NCBI RefSeq assembly: GCF_023100845.1
Contig: NZ_CP095864.1
Location: forward strand, 4,278,001 to 4,342,000
DNA length: 64,000 nucleotides
Origin: Gordonia sp. PP30
GTDB lineage: Bacteria; Actinomycetota; Actinomycetes; Mycobacteriales; Mycobacteriaceae
Direction: 5' to 3'
Below, piece by piece: positions 35,135-43,761 of the stretch. Under the pieces are notes generated by a model, which worked only from the letters and a program-made list of their open reading frames with translations, was not told where the DNA came from and did not search any database. Every line of letters starts with the position of its first letter. Position 1 is the first letter of the stretch. Made by a program: the position numbers and the translations under genes.

Positions 35135-36588
35135 GCGTAGTCTCCTTCGGTGTATCCCCGCGCGAAGAAGCCGGGGGACAGCGCGGCGGCACGGCGCGGC
35201 TGCTCCGGCCAGACGAACTCGGCACTGCGCCGGGCCTCCAGCCATTCGGACACCGCGAGGACCCGCTGGTCGGTGAACCGGGGGCCGGCCACCTGAACGG
35301 CGACGGGCACGCCCTGCGCGATACCGAAGCCGATCGCCGCCGCGGGCTGGCCGGACTGGTTGTACCAGCACGTGAACGAGCAGTGGCCCAGCGGCGCGTG
35401 CGAGTCGAGGCCGACCATCTCCGCCCGGTGCCCGAGCCCCGGCAGTACCGGCGACAGCACGATGTCGAACGGTTCGTGGGCCGCCGCGAACCGCATGGCC
35501 GACCGGGTGACGGAGTTCTGGTCCTCCTCGTGCCGCACCGCGTCGAATCCATCCGCCTGCGCGCACCACTCGACCACTTCCGGCAGGACGCGAGCGCGTC
35601 CCTCCTCGTCGAAGGCCGCCCATTCCGCCCGCGCGCGCACCGCGAACAGCCGGTCGAGCGCGAGATAGGGGTCGTCGTCGAAGACCGGGCCCAGCCGGGT
35701 GACCTTCGCACCGGCCGCGGCCAGCAGCTCGGCGGCGGCCTCCACGGTGGCGACGACCTGCGGGTGCGCGGCGAAGCCGTACCCCATGTCGCACATCACG
35801 CCGACCCGGAGGCCAGCGACGGCGGCGTCGTCGAGCGGCCCGGCCGGGGGTTCGCCGTCCGGAGCGAGACTCGAGAAGTCCCGGGAATCCGGGCGCGAGA
35901 TGACCGCGAAGAGCTCCGCCGCTTCACGGACGGTGCGGGCCATCGGCCCGGCGGAGCGGACGTTGCTCGGTGCCAGATGGGGAATCCGGCCCTGCGTCGG
36001 CTTGAGCGCGACCAGACCGCAGTGCGCGGCAGGCAACCGGACCGATCCGGCGATGTCGCTGCCGACCGACATCGAACCGATGCCCGCGGCCAGGCTCGCG
36101 CCCGCACCCGCGCTCGATCCGCCGGTGTTCATCGAGGTGTTCCAGGGGTTGCGCACGATGCCGTACAGCGAACTGACGCCCGAGGCGAGCATGCCGAAGT
36201 CGGGCATGGCCGTCTTCGCGAAGATCAGCGCCCCGGCCTCCTTCAGCCGTGCGGCCGGCGGCGCGTCGAAGGTCGACATCGGCAGCGCCGCGTTGGGTGC
36301 GGTGCCGTGCCGCCAGGGGGTGCCCACCGAGGCGACGCTGTCCTTGATCGAGATGGGCAGGCCGTCGAGATCGCTGAGCGGCGCACCCGCCGCCCACCGC
36401 TTCGCCGAAGCCTCCGCCTGGCGCATCGCCTCGTCGGTGTTCAGGTAGGCGAAGCAGTTCAGTTCCCCGGACACCGCGTCCGCGCGGGCGAGGGTCTGAT
36501 CCAGCACGTCGACGGGGGTGGTGTCGCCGGCCCGGTAGGCGGCGCGGAGGTCCACGCTCGACGTGTTCGCGTTCACGGTGAAGCTCAT
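35131..36588 (-). CDS. Amidase signature-family hydrolase
   Basis: This 485-residue amidase has the Ser-cisSer-Lys triad: Lys in PISIKDSVA, cis-Ser in NTGGSSAGAGASLA, and nucleophilic Ser in GSDIAGSVRLPA. It hydrolyses a carboxamide or related bond. In this operon (SDR, amidase, two kinases, HAD) it may release the amino alcohol from an N-acyl precursor, which would widen the substrate range; this is inference. It overlaps both neighbours by four bases. The ATG at 36588 begins MSFTVNAN. Confidence 0.9.
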   Translation of the reverse strand: MSFTVNANTSSVDLRAAYRAGDTTPVDVLDQTLARADAVSGELNCFAYLNTDEAMRQAEASAKRWAAGAPLSDLDGLPISIKDSVASVGTPWRHGTAPNAALPMSTFDAPPAARLKEAGALIFAKTAMPDFGMLASGVSSLYGIVRNPWNTSMNTGGSSAGAGASLAAGIGSMSVGSDIAGSVRLPAAHCGLVALKPTQGRIPHLAPSNVRSAGPMARTVREAAELFAVISRPDSRDFSSLAPDGEPPAGPLDDAAVAGLRVGVMCDMGYGFAAHPQVVATVEAAAELLAAAGAKVTRLGPVFDDDPYLALDRLFAVRARAEWAAFDEEGRARVLPEVVEWCAQADGFDAVRHEEDQNSVTRSAMRFAAAHEPFDIVLSPVLPGLGHRAEMVGLDSHAPLGHCSFTCWYNQSGQPAAAIGFGIAQGVPVAVQVAGPRFTDQRVLAVSEWLEARRSAEFVWPEQPRRAAALSPGFFARGYTEGDYA

Positions 36589-37358
36589 GCGATCACCACC
36601 GGAGTGCCGATCAGCCAGCCGCCGTCGACGGCGACGGTCTCGCCGACGATGTGGTCGGACAGGTCCGAGCAGAGGAACAGGACGGTGTCGGCGATCTGCT
36701 GCGCGGTGGCCCACTTGCCGTTGGGGGTCTGTCCTTCCAGCGCCCGGCGGATGTCGGCGTCGTAGATGCTGGTCATGTCGGTCTCGACGAAGCCCGGAGC
36801 GACGGCGTTCACGCCGATGCCCATCGGCGAGTAATCGATCGCCGCCTGGCGCGTCAGGTTCACGATCGCGGCCTTCGCGGCGCAGTACGCGGCGAAGCCG
36901 GGGTTCGCACGGAGCCCGCTGATCGACGCGACGTTGACCACCTTGCCGCTCCGGCCCGCGGCCAGCATGGCCCGGATCGCGGCGCGCATGCAGTAGAACG
37001 TGCCGTCGACGTTCACCTGGAACTGGCGGCGCCAGACCTCATCGGAGGTCTCGGTCACCGAGCCCGCCTGCAGCACGCCCGCGTTGTTGACCAGGATGTC
37101 GAGTCCGTACCGGCCGTCGACGTCGGCGATCAGCGCATCCACCGCGACCGGGTCGGTGATGTCCAGTTCATGCGATTCCGCCGCGCCGCCGGCCGCGACG
37201 ATGGCCGACCAGGTGGCCGTGTCCGGGTCGGCGGCGAAGTCGGATCGATCGGCGATCACCACCCGCGCTCCGGCCCGGGCGAGCGTCATCGCCGTCGCCC
37301 GGCCTATTCCCCGGGAACCACCGGTCACCACGGCCGTTCTTCCGCTCAGATCGATCAT
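36585..37358 (-). CDS. Short-chain dehydrogenase, probable 1-amino-2-propanol dehydrogenase
   Basis: This classical SDR of 257 residues (if started at 37358) has TGGSRGIGRA, NNAGVL, the catalytic Ser in VASISG, and YCAAK. In mycobacterial RMM microcompartment loci an SDR at this place acts on S-1-amino-2-propanol and is thought to interconvert enantiomers through aminoacetone; the same role is proposed here by context. GAGGAAG stands five bases before the ATG at 37358; an ATG at 37370 is in frame but too close to its own purine tract. It is the first gene of the leftward catabolic operon. Confidence 0.82.
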   Translation of the reverse strand: MIDLSGRTAVVTGGSRGIGRATAMTLARAGARVVIADRSDFAADPDTATWSAIVAAGGAAESHELDITDPVAVDALIADVDGRYGLDILVNNAGVLQAGSVTETSDEVWRRQFQVNVDGTFYCMRAAIRAMLAAGRSGKVVNVASISGLRANPGFAAYCAAKAAIVNLTRQAAIDYSPMGIGVNAVAPGFVETDMTSIYDADIRRALEGQTPNGKWATAQQIADTVLFLCSDLSDHIVGETVAVDGGWLIGTPVVIA

Positions 37359-37690
37359 CGGCTTCCTCATCCTTCCGACTACGGTCCGGCCACGCCGGAA
37401 TTAATGGTCGCAATGGTAGCACCGATTTGGTCTGGCGCTAGGGGGAATTTCCAACATCGTTCCGTACCGGATCCGGGCCGCCAAAACAGGTCACAACCTG
37501 CACTCTCGTCGCGTAACACGCTCTTTACTCACCCGACACCGACTTCAATCCGGAAAACTCTTCCCAACCAAAGAAGCGGCCGCTACCATACCGTTCACCG
37601 GTTATCGACCAACCATTTGCCGAACCGGGCTCGCGCAGTCGATCTGACAGCGATGTCGACCATCCACGTCCACAGAAGGTGTGACACCCC
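37359..37690. promoter_or_regulatory. Divergent promoter region with operator half-site
   Basis: This 332-base gap between the SDR operon and the symporter operon has no gene. TTAATGGTCGC at 37401-37411 exactly matches one arm of the palindrome in front of the GntR gene, and CACCGATTTGGTC follows. ACCAACCATTTG at 37608-37619, 72 bases before the small symporter partner, recurs at 46463-46474. The region probably holds both promoters and GntR sites. Confidence 0.6.
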
Positions 37691-37945
37691 ATGAAGAAGG
37701 CCCTCGCCGCACTCCCACCGCGGCCCGTGAAAGCAACACTCCTCACGATCTACGCCATCGCCATCGCGATGGCGATCCTGCCGCCGCTGTATCTCTCCTC
37801 CAGCGGGCGCTCGTACGTCATCCTGGGCATGCCGCTGACGATCTGGTACTGGATCGTCGATGCCCTCCTCGTGGCCTTCGCCCTGACCGTTCTCTACTTC
37901 TACGAGGATGCCCGGGGCGAGCTCGATGAGGAGTTGAACCGATGA
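37691..37945 (+). CDS. Small membrane partner of a sodium:solute symporter
   Basis: This 84-residue protein has two membrane helices (about residues 16-36 and 47-70) and an acidic C-terminal tail (YEDARGELDEELNR). Such small proteins, including the DUF3311 type, commonly precede sodium:solute symporters and may aid assembly or transport. The stop overlaps the symporter start by four bases (ATGA). A promoter should lie in the preceding gap. Confidence 0.8.
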   Translation: MKKALAALPPRPVKATLLTIYAIAIAMAILPPLYLSSSGRSYVILGMPLTIWYWIVDALLVAFALTVLYFYEDARGELDEELNR

Positions 37946-39474
37946 TCATCATGCTCGGCATGCTGGCGGTCTTCTATGCGATCGTCGTCGTCATCCTCTA
38001 CGCGACGCAGCAGAAGGAGAAGCCGACCTTCAGCGAGTACGCGGTCGGCAACCGCAGCTACGGACCGTGGTTCATCGCGATGTCGTACATCAACTCGTGG
38101 TGGCCGGGCGCGACGTTCATCGCGTTCTTCGGCCTCGCCGCGGGCTACGGCGTCTTCGGTTTCTACGGTCTCGCCTATTCGACCCTGGGTGTCGCGTTCA
38201 TGTACTTCATGGCGACCCGCGCGTGGCGATGGGGCGCCGCGTACGGGCTGCAGACGCAGCCGCACCTGCTAGGCAAGCGCTTCGACTCGCTGTCCGTCCG
38301 CCAGATCGCCAGCGCGATCGGCGTGGTCTCGCTGTTCCCGTGGATCATCCTCGGCATGCAGGTCCTCGGCATCCTGTTCCAGGTCGCGAGCGACGGCCAC
38401 TGGGGAGTCCGGACTTGCCTGGTGATCGGCCTGTTGACCATCGTGATCCGTCAGTTCTGGACGGTGAAGATGGGTATGCGCGGCCTCATCATGACGGACG
38501 TCTTCCAGGGTCTGGTCGCCTACGGCGGCGCCGCCCTGATCTGCATCCTGATGCTCGCCGGCATCGGCTCCAGCCCGATCTCGTTCTCGGAGATCACCCA
38601 CGTCTCCGAGCAGTACCTGCGCGTTCCCGGCGACGGCGGCAGCTACGGCCCGTGGTACATGTTCAGCCTGATCCTCACCGGCGTGGTGGGTTCGCTGTGC
38701 TGGCCGACCAGCTTCCAGCGGATCTACACCGCTTCGGGTGTCCGCTCGGTGAAGGCCGGCACCGTTCAGACGGTGTTCCTGTCCGGCACCTTCTACACGC
38801 TCCTGATGCTGGTGGGCATCGCCGCCGCCGGGCACAAGGCGATCGCCGCCGACCCGCAGTCGGGCTGGTTCACCCTGCTCAACGAGTACGGCGGCACCTG
38901 GCTGCTCGGGCTCGCGGTGACCATCGTCTTCGCCGCGTCGATGGGACACACCGACGGTGCGGTCCAGGTCAGCGGCCTGCAGGTCGCCAACGACCTGCTC
39001 GGCGTGCGGTACAAGTTCACCGACGCCCGGCTCACCCACATCGCCAAGGTCTGCATGGTCGTGGCGATGATCCTGGCCGCGTTCCTGGCCTTCGTGACCC
39101 ACGGGATGCCGCGCATGCAACTGCTCGCCCAGATCAGCTACCAGGGCATCGTGCAGCTGGCGGTGCCGCTGTTCCTCGGCATCTTCTGGAAGGGCGGCAA
39201 CAAGTACGGCGCCAACGCCGGCATGGTCGGCGGCTTCGTCGTCGCCGCGGTGCTGACCTGGATCTACCCCGACGACATCCCGTGGCTCAGTTCGCTGACC
39301 GGCGGTATCGTCGGCCTCGTCGTCAACCTGGTCCTGTACCTCGGCGTCTCGGCCGTCACCGGACGCACCGACGAGGACCGCGCCCGCGTGGACGAGTTCT
39401 TCGCGGTCGCCAAGGGCCCGCTCGGCCGGCCGGCCGCGGAGCGGATCGCACCCGTGACGGCTCCGAACCCGTAG
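37942..39474 (+). CDS. Sodium:solute symporter (SSS family), probable amino-alcohol importer
   Basis: This 510-residue transporter has about 13 hydrophobic segments. Family features are the first-helix region followed by FSEYAVGNRSYGPW, the sodium-site helix SYINSWWPGATFIAFFG, and AASMGHTDGAVQVSGLQVANDL, which resembles the conserved SSS sodium motif. It is likely to import the microcompartment substrate with sodium. Its position between the SDR operon and GntR gene ties it to the amino-alcohol pathway. The C-terminal tail is cytoplasmic and charged. Confidence 0.88.
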   Translation: MIIMLGMLAVFYAIVVVILYATQQKEKPTFSEYAVGNRSYGPWFIAMSYINSWWPGATFIAFFGLAAGYGVFGFYGLAYSTLGVAFMYFMATRAWRWGAAYGLQTQPHLLGKRFDSLSVRQIASAIGVVSLFPWIILGMQVLGILFQVASDGHWGVRTCLVIGLLTIVIRQFWTVKMGMRGLIMTDVFQGLVAYGGAALICILMLAGIGSSPISFSEITHVSEQYLRVPGDGGSYGPWYMFSLILTGVVGSLCWPTSFQRIYTASGVRSVKAGTVQTVFLSGTFYTLLMLVGIAAAGHKAIAADPQSGWFTLLNEYGGTWLLGLAVTIVFAASMGHTDGAVQVSGLQVANDLLGVRYKFTDARLTHIAKVCMVVAMILAAFLAFVTHGMPRMQLLAQISYQGIVQLAVPLFLGIFWKGGNKYGANAGMVGGFVVAAVLTWIYPDDIPWLSSLTGGIVGLVVNLVLYLGVSAVTGRTDEDRARVDEFFAVAKGPLGRPAAERIAPVTAPNP

Positions 39475-39487
39475 CACCCGGCGCACT

Positions 39488-39540
39488 GGGCGGTGTCCCG
39501 AAAGTCTCTGCGCGAGCAGGACGCTTTCGGAACACCGCCC
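39488..39540. terminator. Hairpin terminator after the symporter
   Basis: Arms of 17 bases (GGGCGGTGTCCCGAAAG against its near complement, one mismatch) enclose a 19-base loop, 13 bases after the symporter stop and before the converging GntR gene. The remaining 150 bases to the GntR stop hold no gene that I can support. Confidence 0.75.
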
Positions 39541-39690
39541 GGTGTCGTTCCGGGAACGGATGATGCCGCGCCGGACGCGCTCCGCTGCGCGGCGGCGGCC
39601 GGAGTGCCGCACGCCGCCGGCGGCGACCACCGAACCCCGGGAATCACGATCCTCCAGGGCCTCAGGGGACGTGGAAACCGGCCCCGGGCC

Positions 39691-40470
39691 TCACACGATG
39701 TAGGCCGTCTCGCAGCCGTCGGGGCCGCTGCGCACCGTGATGGTGGTCCGGTCGGACCGGTACAGCTCCTTCGAGTATTCGAAGGGCCTGCCGTTGTCGA
39801 GTTCGGTGACGCGGGTGATCGAGATGAGGGGCGCACCGGCCGACACCTGCAGGAGTCCGGCCACCTCGCGGCTGGCCGACCGGGCGGCGATCTCTTCGAC
39901 CGCGACACCCCGGTGCAGGTCGTACTCCGACTCGAACAGCTCGTAGAGCGAACCCGACAACGATCGGTCCAGCAGCCCGGGGAACATGTCGCTGGGGAAC
40001 GCCGCTTCCTCGATCACCAGCGGAATACCGTCCGCGAGCCGGAGCCGGTCGATGTAGAACACCCAGGAGTCCGGTTCCAGCCGCAGGTGCGCGGCGACGT
40101 CCTCGTCGGCCGGCGCCGTCCGCGTGCTCAACACCACCGTGCCCGACTCGATGCCCTGCTGCTGCAGGTACTTCGGCAGTCCGACCAGCGGCGTCCGGCG
40201 CACCAGCTTCTCCGGGGCGACGAAGACCCCGCCGCTGCGGCCGTGCGACCGGAGCACTTCGCCGTGACCTTCCAGCTCGCTCAGCGCGCGCCGGATCGCC
40301 CATCGGCTGACCTTCAGGTTCTCGGCGAGATCCCGCTCGGCACCGACCCTGTCGCCCGGCACCAGGCCCTGGTCGGCGATGATCGCCCGAATCGCTTCCA
40401 CCAGGTCAGCGGTACCGGTACCGGCCTTATCGGCCGGGGTCGACGCCGTGCCCTTGCCCCCATCGCTCAC
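39691..40470 (-). CDS. GntR/HutC-family transcriptional regulator (UTRA domain)
   Basis: This 259-residue regulator has an N-terminal winged helix of the GntR type (about residues 25-90; DLAENLKVSRWAIRRALSEL is the recognition region) and a C-terminal UTRA ligand domain with LEPDSWVFYIDRLRLADG and PLISITRVTELDNGRPFEYS. HutC-type regulators respond to small metabolites. Placed between the transporter and shell operons, it is the likely regulator of the microcompartment regulon. GGAGG precedes the GTG start by seven bases, and a palindrome lies 36 bases upstream, suggesting autoregulation. Confidence 0.92.
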   Translation of the reverse strand: MSDGGKGTASTPADKAGTGTADLVEAIRAIIADQGLVPGDRVGAERDLAENLKVSRWAIRRALSELEGHGEVLRSHGRSGGVFVAPEKLVRRTPLVGLPKYLQQQGIESGTVVLSTRTAPADEDVAAHLRLEPDSWVFYIDRLRLADGIPLVIEEAAFPSDMFPGLLDRSLSGSLYELFESEYDLHRGVAVEEIAARSASREVAGLLQVSAGAPLISITRVTELDNGRPFEYSKELYRSDRTTITVRSGPDGCETAYIV

Positions 40471-40505
40471 GGTAATCCTCCTTATTCGCAGCCTAGCAAA
40501 GCAGC

Positions 40506-40529
40506 GCGACCATTAAGGCAATTGGTCGC
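40506..40529. promoter_or_regulatory. Probable GntR operator upstream of gntR
   Basis: Perfect seven-base arms GCGACCA and TGGTCGC flank TTAAGGCAAT. The site lies 36-59 bases upstream of the GntR start. A close relative precedes the aldehyde dehydrogenase gene (46330-46352), and one arm recurs in front of the SDR operon (37401-37411). Confidence 0.7.
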
Positions 40530-40591
40530 CCAAGTCTCAGACCCCGCATCCGGGGGTCCGGTACCGAAATCACCGGCCCGGCGACAACGAA

Positions 40592-40622
40592 ACGCCCGCC
40601 CCGAACGAGTCGGGACGGGCGT
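40592..40622. terminator. Hairpin terminator of the shell operon
   Basis: Arms of 13 bases (ACGCCCGCCCCGA and its near complement, one mismatch) with a five-base loop lie 28 bases beyond the last BMC-H stop, separating the shell operon from the GntR transcript. Confidence 0.78.
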
Positions 40623-40649
40623 CGGCACGCCACCGGCGTATGCGCGTCG

Positions 40650-40931
40650 TCAGTGGGTTCCGGTGAACGCGAAGTGCTTGTTCAGATCACCATGCGGACG
40701 CGGAATCACATGCACCGACACCAGCACACCCACACTCGCAGCCACCTCCGAACCCGCCTCGGTCGCCGCCTTCACCGCACCCACATCACCATTGATGATC
40801 ACCGCCACCAGGCCGTCCCCCACCTCCTGACGACCCACCAACGACACATTCGCCGCCTTCACCATCGCATCCGCCGCCGCCAACGCAGCCACGAAACCCC
40901 GCGTCTCGATCATCCCGATCGCATCACTCAT
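40650..40931 (-). CDS. BMC-H hexameric microcompartment shell protein, copy 1
   Basis: This 93-residue single BMC-domain protein has the hallmark N terminus [20 protein letters not shown], followed by [20 protein letters not shown] and the shell-edge-like VIPRPHGDL. It assembles as hexamers tiling the flat shell facets. It is almost identical to the copy at 44478-44759, differing at the C terminus (AFTGTH against AVTGTK). AGGAG lies eight bases before the ATG. Codons ending in T (GGT, GAT, CGT, CAT) are more frequent than in neighbouring genes. It is the last gene of the shell operon. Confidence 0.96.
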   Translation of the reverse strand: MSDAIGMIETRGFVAALAAADAMVKAANVSLVGRQEVGDGLVAVIINGDVGAVKAATEAGSEVAASVGVLVSVHVIPRPHGDLNKHFAFTGTH

Positions 40932-40958
40932 GATTCCCACTCCTTCTCGTCAGTTCTG
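40656..40958 (-). repeat. Near-identical BMC-H gene duplication, left copy
   Basis: This 303-base stretch, from just inside the BMC-H stop to 27 bases upstream of its start, matches 44484-44786 at all but four positions by eye, including the ribosome-binding site. Flanks on both sides differ. This indicates recent duplication or gene conversion. Confidence 0.92.
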
Positions 40959-40983
40959 TCTCTGATTGATTGGTTGTCGTCGT

Positions 40984-41232
40984 TCATCCGGTGCCCTGGT
41001 CGTCCAGGATCCCGATCACCAGCGCGTCGGCGGGCACCGCTCCGGGGAGACAACGCGCGACGGCGCTGCCCAGCGCGACCAGCACCCGGTCGCCGGGCCC
41101 GCAGCCCAAGTGATCGAGCGCGACGTACCGCTGGTCGGTGTGGTCGCGCCGCACCTCCAGCAACGCGCCGGCCGGAAAGCCGTCGATGCGTTTGGTCGCC
41201 CAGACCGGGCCGACCACCGTCGCCCGGATCAT
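40984..41232 (-). CDS. BMC-P pentameric vertex protein (EutN/CcmL family)
   Basis: This 82-residue EutN/CcmL-type protein forms pentamers that cap the vertices of the shell. Typical features are the N-terminal strand IRATVVGPVWATKR, the middle YVALDHLGCGPGDRVLVALGSAVAR, and the ending VIGILDDQ. Length is normal for the family. The ATG overlaps the stop of the adjacent 141-residue protein gene by four bases. It is the only vertex protein in the locus. Confidence 0.95.
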   Translation of the reverse strand: MIRATVVGPVWATKRIDGFPAGALLEVRRDHTDQRYVALDHLGCGPGDRVLVALGSAVARCLPGAVPADALVIGILDDQGTG

Positions 41233-41654
41233 GGCCGCCTCACCATCTCGATGCCGGAGCGGCGGATCGCCTCCCGAGCCAGCGGCGTGATGGCCACCGC
41301 GGCCCCCACCACCAGGCTCGCGCCGTCGGTGACCGCCTGCCGGACGATGCGCTCGGAGAGCACCCCGTCGTCGACCTCGACCACCCCGGCGGCCGCCGGC
41401 TGGGCGGGCACCCCTGGTGAGCGCGGCGCGGCCGCGGCACGGCCGGCGAGCGTGAACCGCATCCGGCCGGACCGCAGCAGGGCACCGGAGACCGGGTCGT
41501 CGGCGAGCGTCAGCAGCTCGCGCACGAACGCGTTCAGCTGGTCGTCGTCGGCGATCGGCACCGCGCGCGGCACGGGGTCGAGGCCGGCGGCGGGCAGGAG
41601 TTCGCGCAGCACCTCGCGTACCAGCGTGCGCAGGCCGGCCGTCTCGACGCTCAT
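41229..41654 (-). CDS. Conserved-context microcompartment operon protein, function unknown
   Basis: The 141-residue product is encoded between the BMC-T and BMC-P genes with four-base overlaps on both sides, so it is made together with the shell. It begins with an amphipathic helix (GLRTLVREVLRELLPAA) resembling the terminal targeting helices of the two enzymes. A Pro/Ala linker near residues 75-90 leads to a C-terminal module with VVGAAVAITPLAREAIRRSG, a pattern reminiscent of short C-terminal modules in other microcompartment-associated proteins. No catalytic motif is clear. It may be a cargo, a scaffold linking cargo to shell, or a cofactor-related protein. Confidence 0.75.
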   Translation of the reverse strand: MSVETAGLRTLVREVLRELLPAAGLDPVPRAVPIADDDQLNAFVRELLTLADDPVSGALLRSGRMRFTLAGRAAAAPRSPGVPAQPAAAGVVEVDDGVLSERIVRQAVTDGASLVVGAAVAITPLAREAIRRSGIEMVRRP

Positions 41655-42256
41655 CGCCGCATCTCCAGCGCGGCCTGCGCGGCATCGGCGGCGGTGCGGA
41701 CCGCGTCCTCGTTGCCGGCCAGGTACACGCGGCCCGACGCACCCATCATCCGATAGTCGACCACCTTGATCGGGCTGGCCTTCTCGGCTTCGTTGGTCGC
41801 CAGGATCGCGTACGACGCGGGCTGCATCTCCATCACGAACAGCGAGTCGCCCGGCAGCAGCATGGAACCGGCCTTGTTCCGGTTCACCAGGAAGGCGTGC
41901 TCGTCGTCGACATTGGAGATGATCTTCGACGCGGTGACCTCCGGGGGACGCGCGTCGGAGGGGCTGGCACCGAGTTCGTCGAGCACCGCGTCGGCGGCGA
42001 GCCGCACGGAATCCGCCGAATGCGAGTGGATCTCCAGGTACCCGAACTGCCGCTCCACCACCAGCATGCCGGCGCGCACCTGACTGTGCTTGAGCGCCAC
42101 GTCGGTGAGCGGTTCGATGTCCAGGCCCGGCGCGATCTCGATGATCTGGGCCGACATGTTCGCCCGCGGCAGGGAACCGCGCACGAAGGTGCCCAGGTAG
42201 CACATCGTCTGCGGTTGCAGCTTGTCGATGAAGATGAACGAACGCAGGTCAGCCAC
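41651..42256 (-). CDS. BMC-T tandem-domain trimeric shell protein
   Basis: This 201-residue shell protein has two BMC domains in tandem (about residues 1-100 and 105-201) and forms pseudohexameric trimers. The N-terminal domain contains EIAPGLDIEPLTDVALKHSQ and VVERQFGYLEIHS; the second contains NRNKAGSMLLPGDSLFVMEM and VVDYRMMGASGRVYLAG. Such trimers often form gated or large pores for bulky substrates or cofactors. The GTG start overlaps the aminotransferase gene by eight bases. Confidence 0.94.
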   Translation of the reverse strand: MADLRSFIFIDKLQPQTMCYLGTFVRGSLPRANMSAQIIEIAPGLDIEPLTDVALKHSQVRAGMLVVERQFGYLEIHSHSADSVRLAADAVLDELGASPSDARPPEVTASKIISNVDDEHAFLVNRNKAGSMLLPGDSLFVMEMQPASYAILATNEAEKASPIKVVDYRMMGASGRVYLAGNEDAVRTAADAAQAALEMRR

Positions 42257-43706
42257 GGCTGCCTCCCATCATGTCGCGGAGTTCCTCGGCGATCAGCCGC
42301 CGGAGGTCGTCCCGGTTCGGCGGCTGCCAGCCGGCGACCGAGACGGACCGGCCGGAAGAACGCCCGGCCGCCAGGTCACGGGCGACATGCTCGAACTCGG
42401 TCAGCAGTCGGTCGGTGTCGCTCTGGCTGAACACCAGCGGCGGGCGGATCTTGATCACGTTGCCGTAGGTGCCCGCCGCGCTGGTCAGCACCTTGCGGTC
42501 GCGCAGACCGTTGACGAAGGCGGAGGTCAGCGCGGCATCGGGGTCCTTGTCGACCGGGTCGTGCACCAGCTCGACACCGACATACAGGCCGGAACCGCGG
42601 ACGTCCGCGGCGAATCCGGCGCGGTCGAGGATGGTGCGGAAGCCCGCGACCAGCTGATCGCCCTTGTCCCGGGAGTTGGCCATCAGGCCCTCGCCCTCGA
42701 TCACCTCGAGCACCGCCTGGGCGGCGGCGATCGGGGCGTTCTCGCCGCCGAAGGTGTTGAAGTAGGCGACGTCTTCGGCGAAGGCATCGAGGTGGCGGCT
42801 CTGCGCCACCATTCCGGCGACCGGCATACCGTTGCCCATCGGTTTGCCCATCGTCGCGAGATCCGGGGTGAAGCCGCTGCGCTGGTAGCCCCACATGGCG
42901 GCACCGGTGCGCGCGAATCCCGGCTGCACCTCGTCGCTGATGATCAGGCCGCCGGTCCGGTGCACCAGGTCCGCGGCGGCGGCGAGCACTCCCGGATCCG
43001 GGTAGATGCCGTCGGACGAGAAGATGCTGTCGACGACCAGCGCGGCGAGGCGGACACCGCGGCGCGCCAGATCGTCGATCTGGGTCTGCACGCTGTTCAG
43101 GAACAGCTCGCGCACCTGGGCGGCGTCGTATCGGTACGTGTCGGGCGCGGGGACCAGCCGCACGTCGCGGCCGAGCATCGCGCCGGTGCCCGAGGCCGGC
43201 GACCACGAGGCGACGTCGCGCGTGCAGCCGTGATAGGCGTTCTCGGTGACGATCACGCCGGTCCCGCCGCTGACCACCCGGGCCACCCGGAGCGCGAGGT
43301 CGTTCGCCTCCGAACCGGTGCAGGTGAACATCACGTTGTCCAGCGCCGCGCCGTGGGTGGCGACCAGGTTCTCCGCGTAGTCGATGATGTCCGGTTGGAG
43401 ATAACGCGTGTTGGTGTTGATCGTCTGCAACTGCCGGTGCACCGCGGCCACGACGTGCGGGTGGTTGTGCCCCACGCTGGCCACGTTGTTGTAGGCGTCG
43501 AGGTATTCGTCGCCGCGGGCGTCGATGATCTTGGTACCGAAGGCCCGTACCGGGCGGAGCGGCTCGTCGTAGAACAGGCGATAGGCCGGTCCCATCACCC
43601 GGCGGCGGCGTTCCACCAGTTCGCGGGTCTCCGGATCGAGCGAGGCGAGACGATCGTCGCTGAGCGCGTTCAGCGAGATGATCTCGACGTGCGGATCGGG
43701 TGTCAT
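42249..43706 (-). CDS. Class III aminotransferase-fold enzyme with C-terminal encapsulation peptide (probable amino-alcohol phosphate phospho-lyase)
   Basis: This 485-residue PLP enzyme of class III has a cofactor-binding TGSEANDLAL, YHG near residue 158, the Asp in ISDEVQPGFARTG, and the PLP Lys in TMGKPMGNGMP (Lys288). Relatives include ethanolamine-phosphate phospho-lyases. In RMM loci this enzyme is thought to convert phosphorylated 1-amino-2-propanol to propionaldehyde, ammonia and phosphate. The catalytic domain ends near residue 445; a linker then leads to the terminal amphipathic helix DDLRRLIAEELRDMM, nearly identical to that of the aldehyde dehydrogenase, indicating packaging into the shell. 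Confidence 0.88.
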   Translation of the reverse strand: MTPDPHVEIISLNALSDDRLASLDPETRELVERRRRVMGPAYRLFYDEPLRPVRAFGTKIIDARGDEYLDAYNNVASVGHNHPHVVAAVHRQLQTINTNTRYLQPDIIDYAENLVATHGAALDNVMFTCTGSEANDLALRVARVVSGGTGVIVTENAYHGCTRDVASWSPASGTGAMLGRDVRLVPAPDTYRYDAAQVRELFLNSVQTQIDDLARRGVRLAALVVDSIFSSDGIYPDPGVLAAAADLVHRTGGLIISDEVQPGFARTGAAMWGYQRSGFTPDLATMGKPMGNGMPVAGMVAQSRHLDAFAEDVAYFNTFGGENAPIAAAQAVLEVIEGEGLMANSRDKGDQLVAGFRTILDRAGFAADVRGSGLYVGVELVHDPVDKDPDAALTSAFVNGLRDRKVLTSAAGTYGNVIKIRPPLVFSQSDTDRLLTEFEHVARDLAAGRSSGRSVSVAGWQPPNRDDLRRLIAEELRDMMGGSRG

Positions 43707-43761
43707 GAAGCGGTCCTTCCCTGAGATGCCGCGCGCGGCACGGCAGCGGAGCTGCGGAGTC

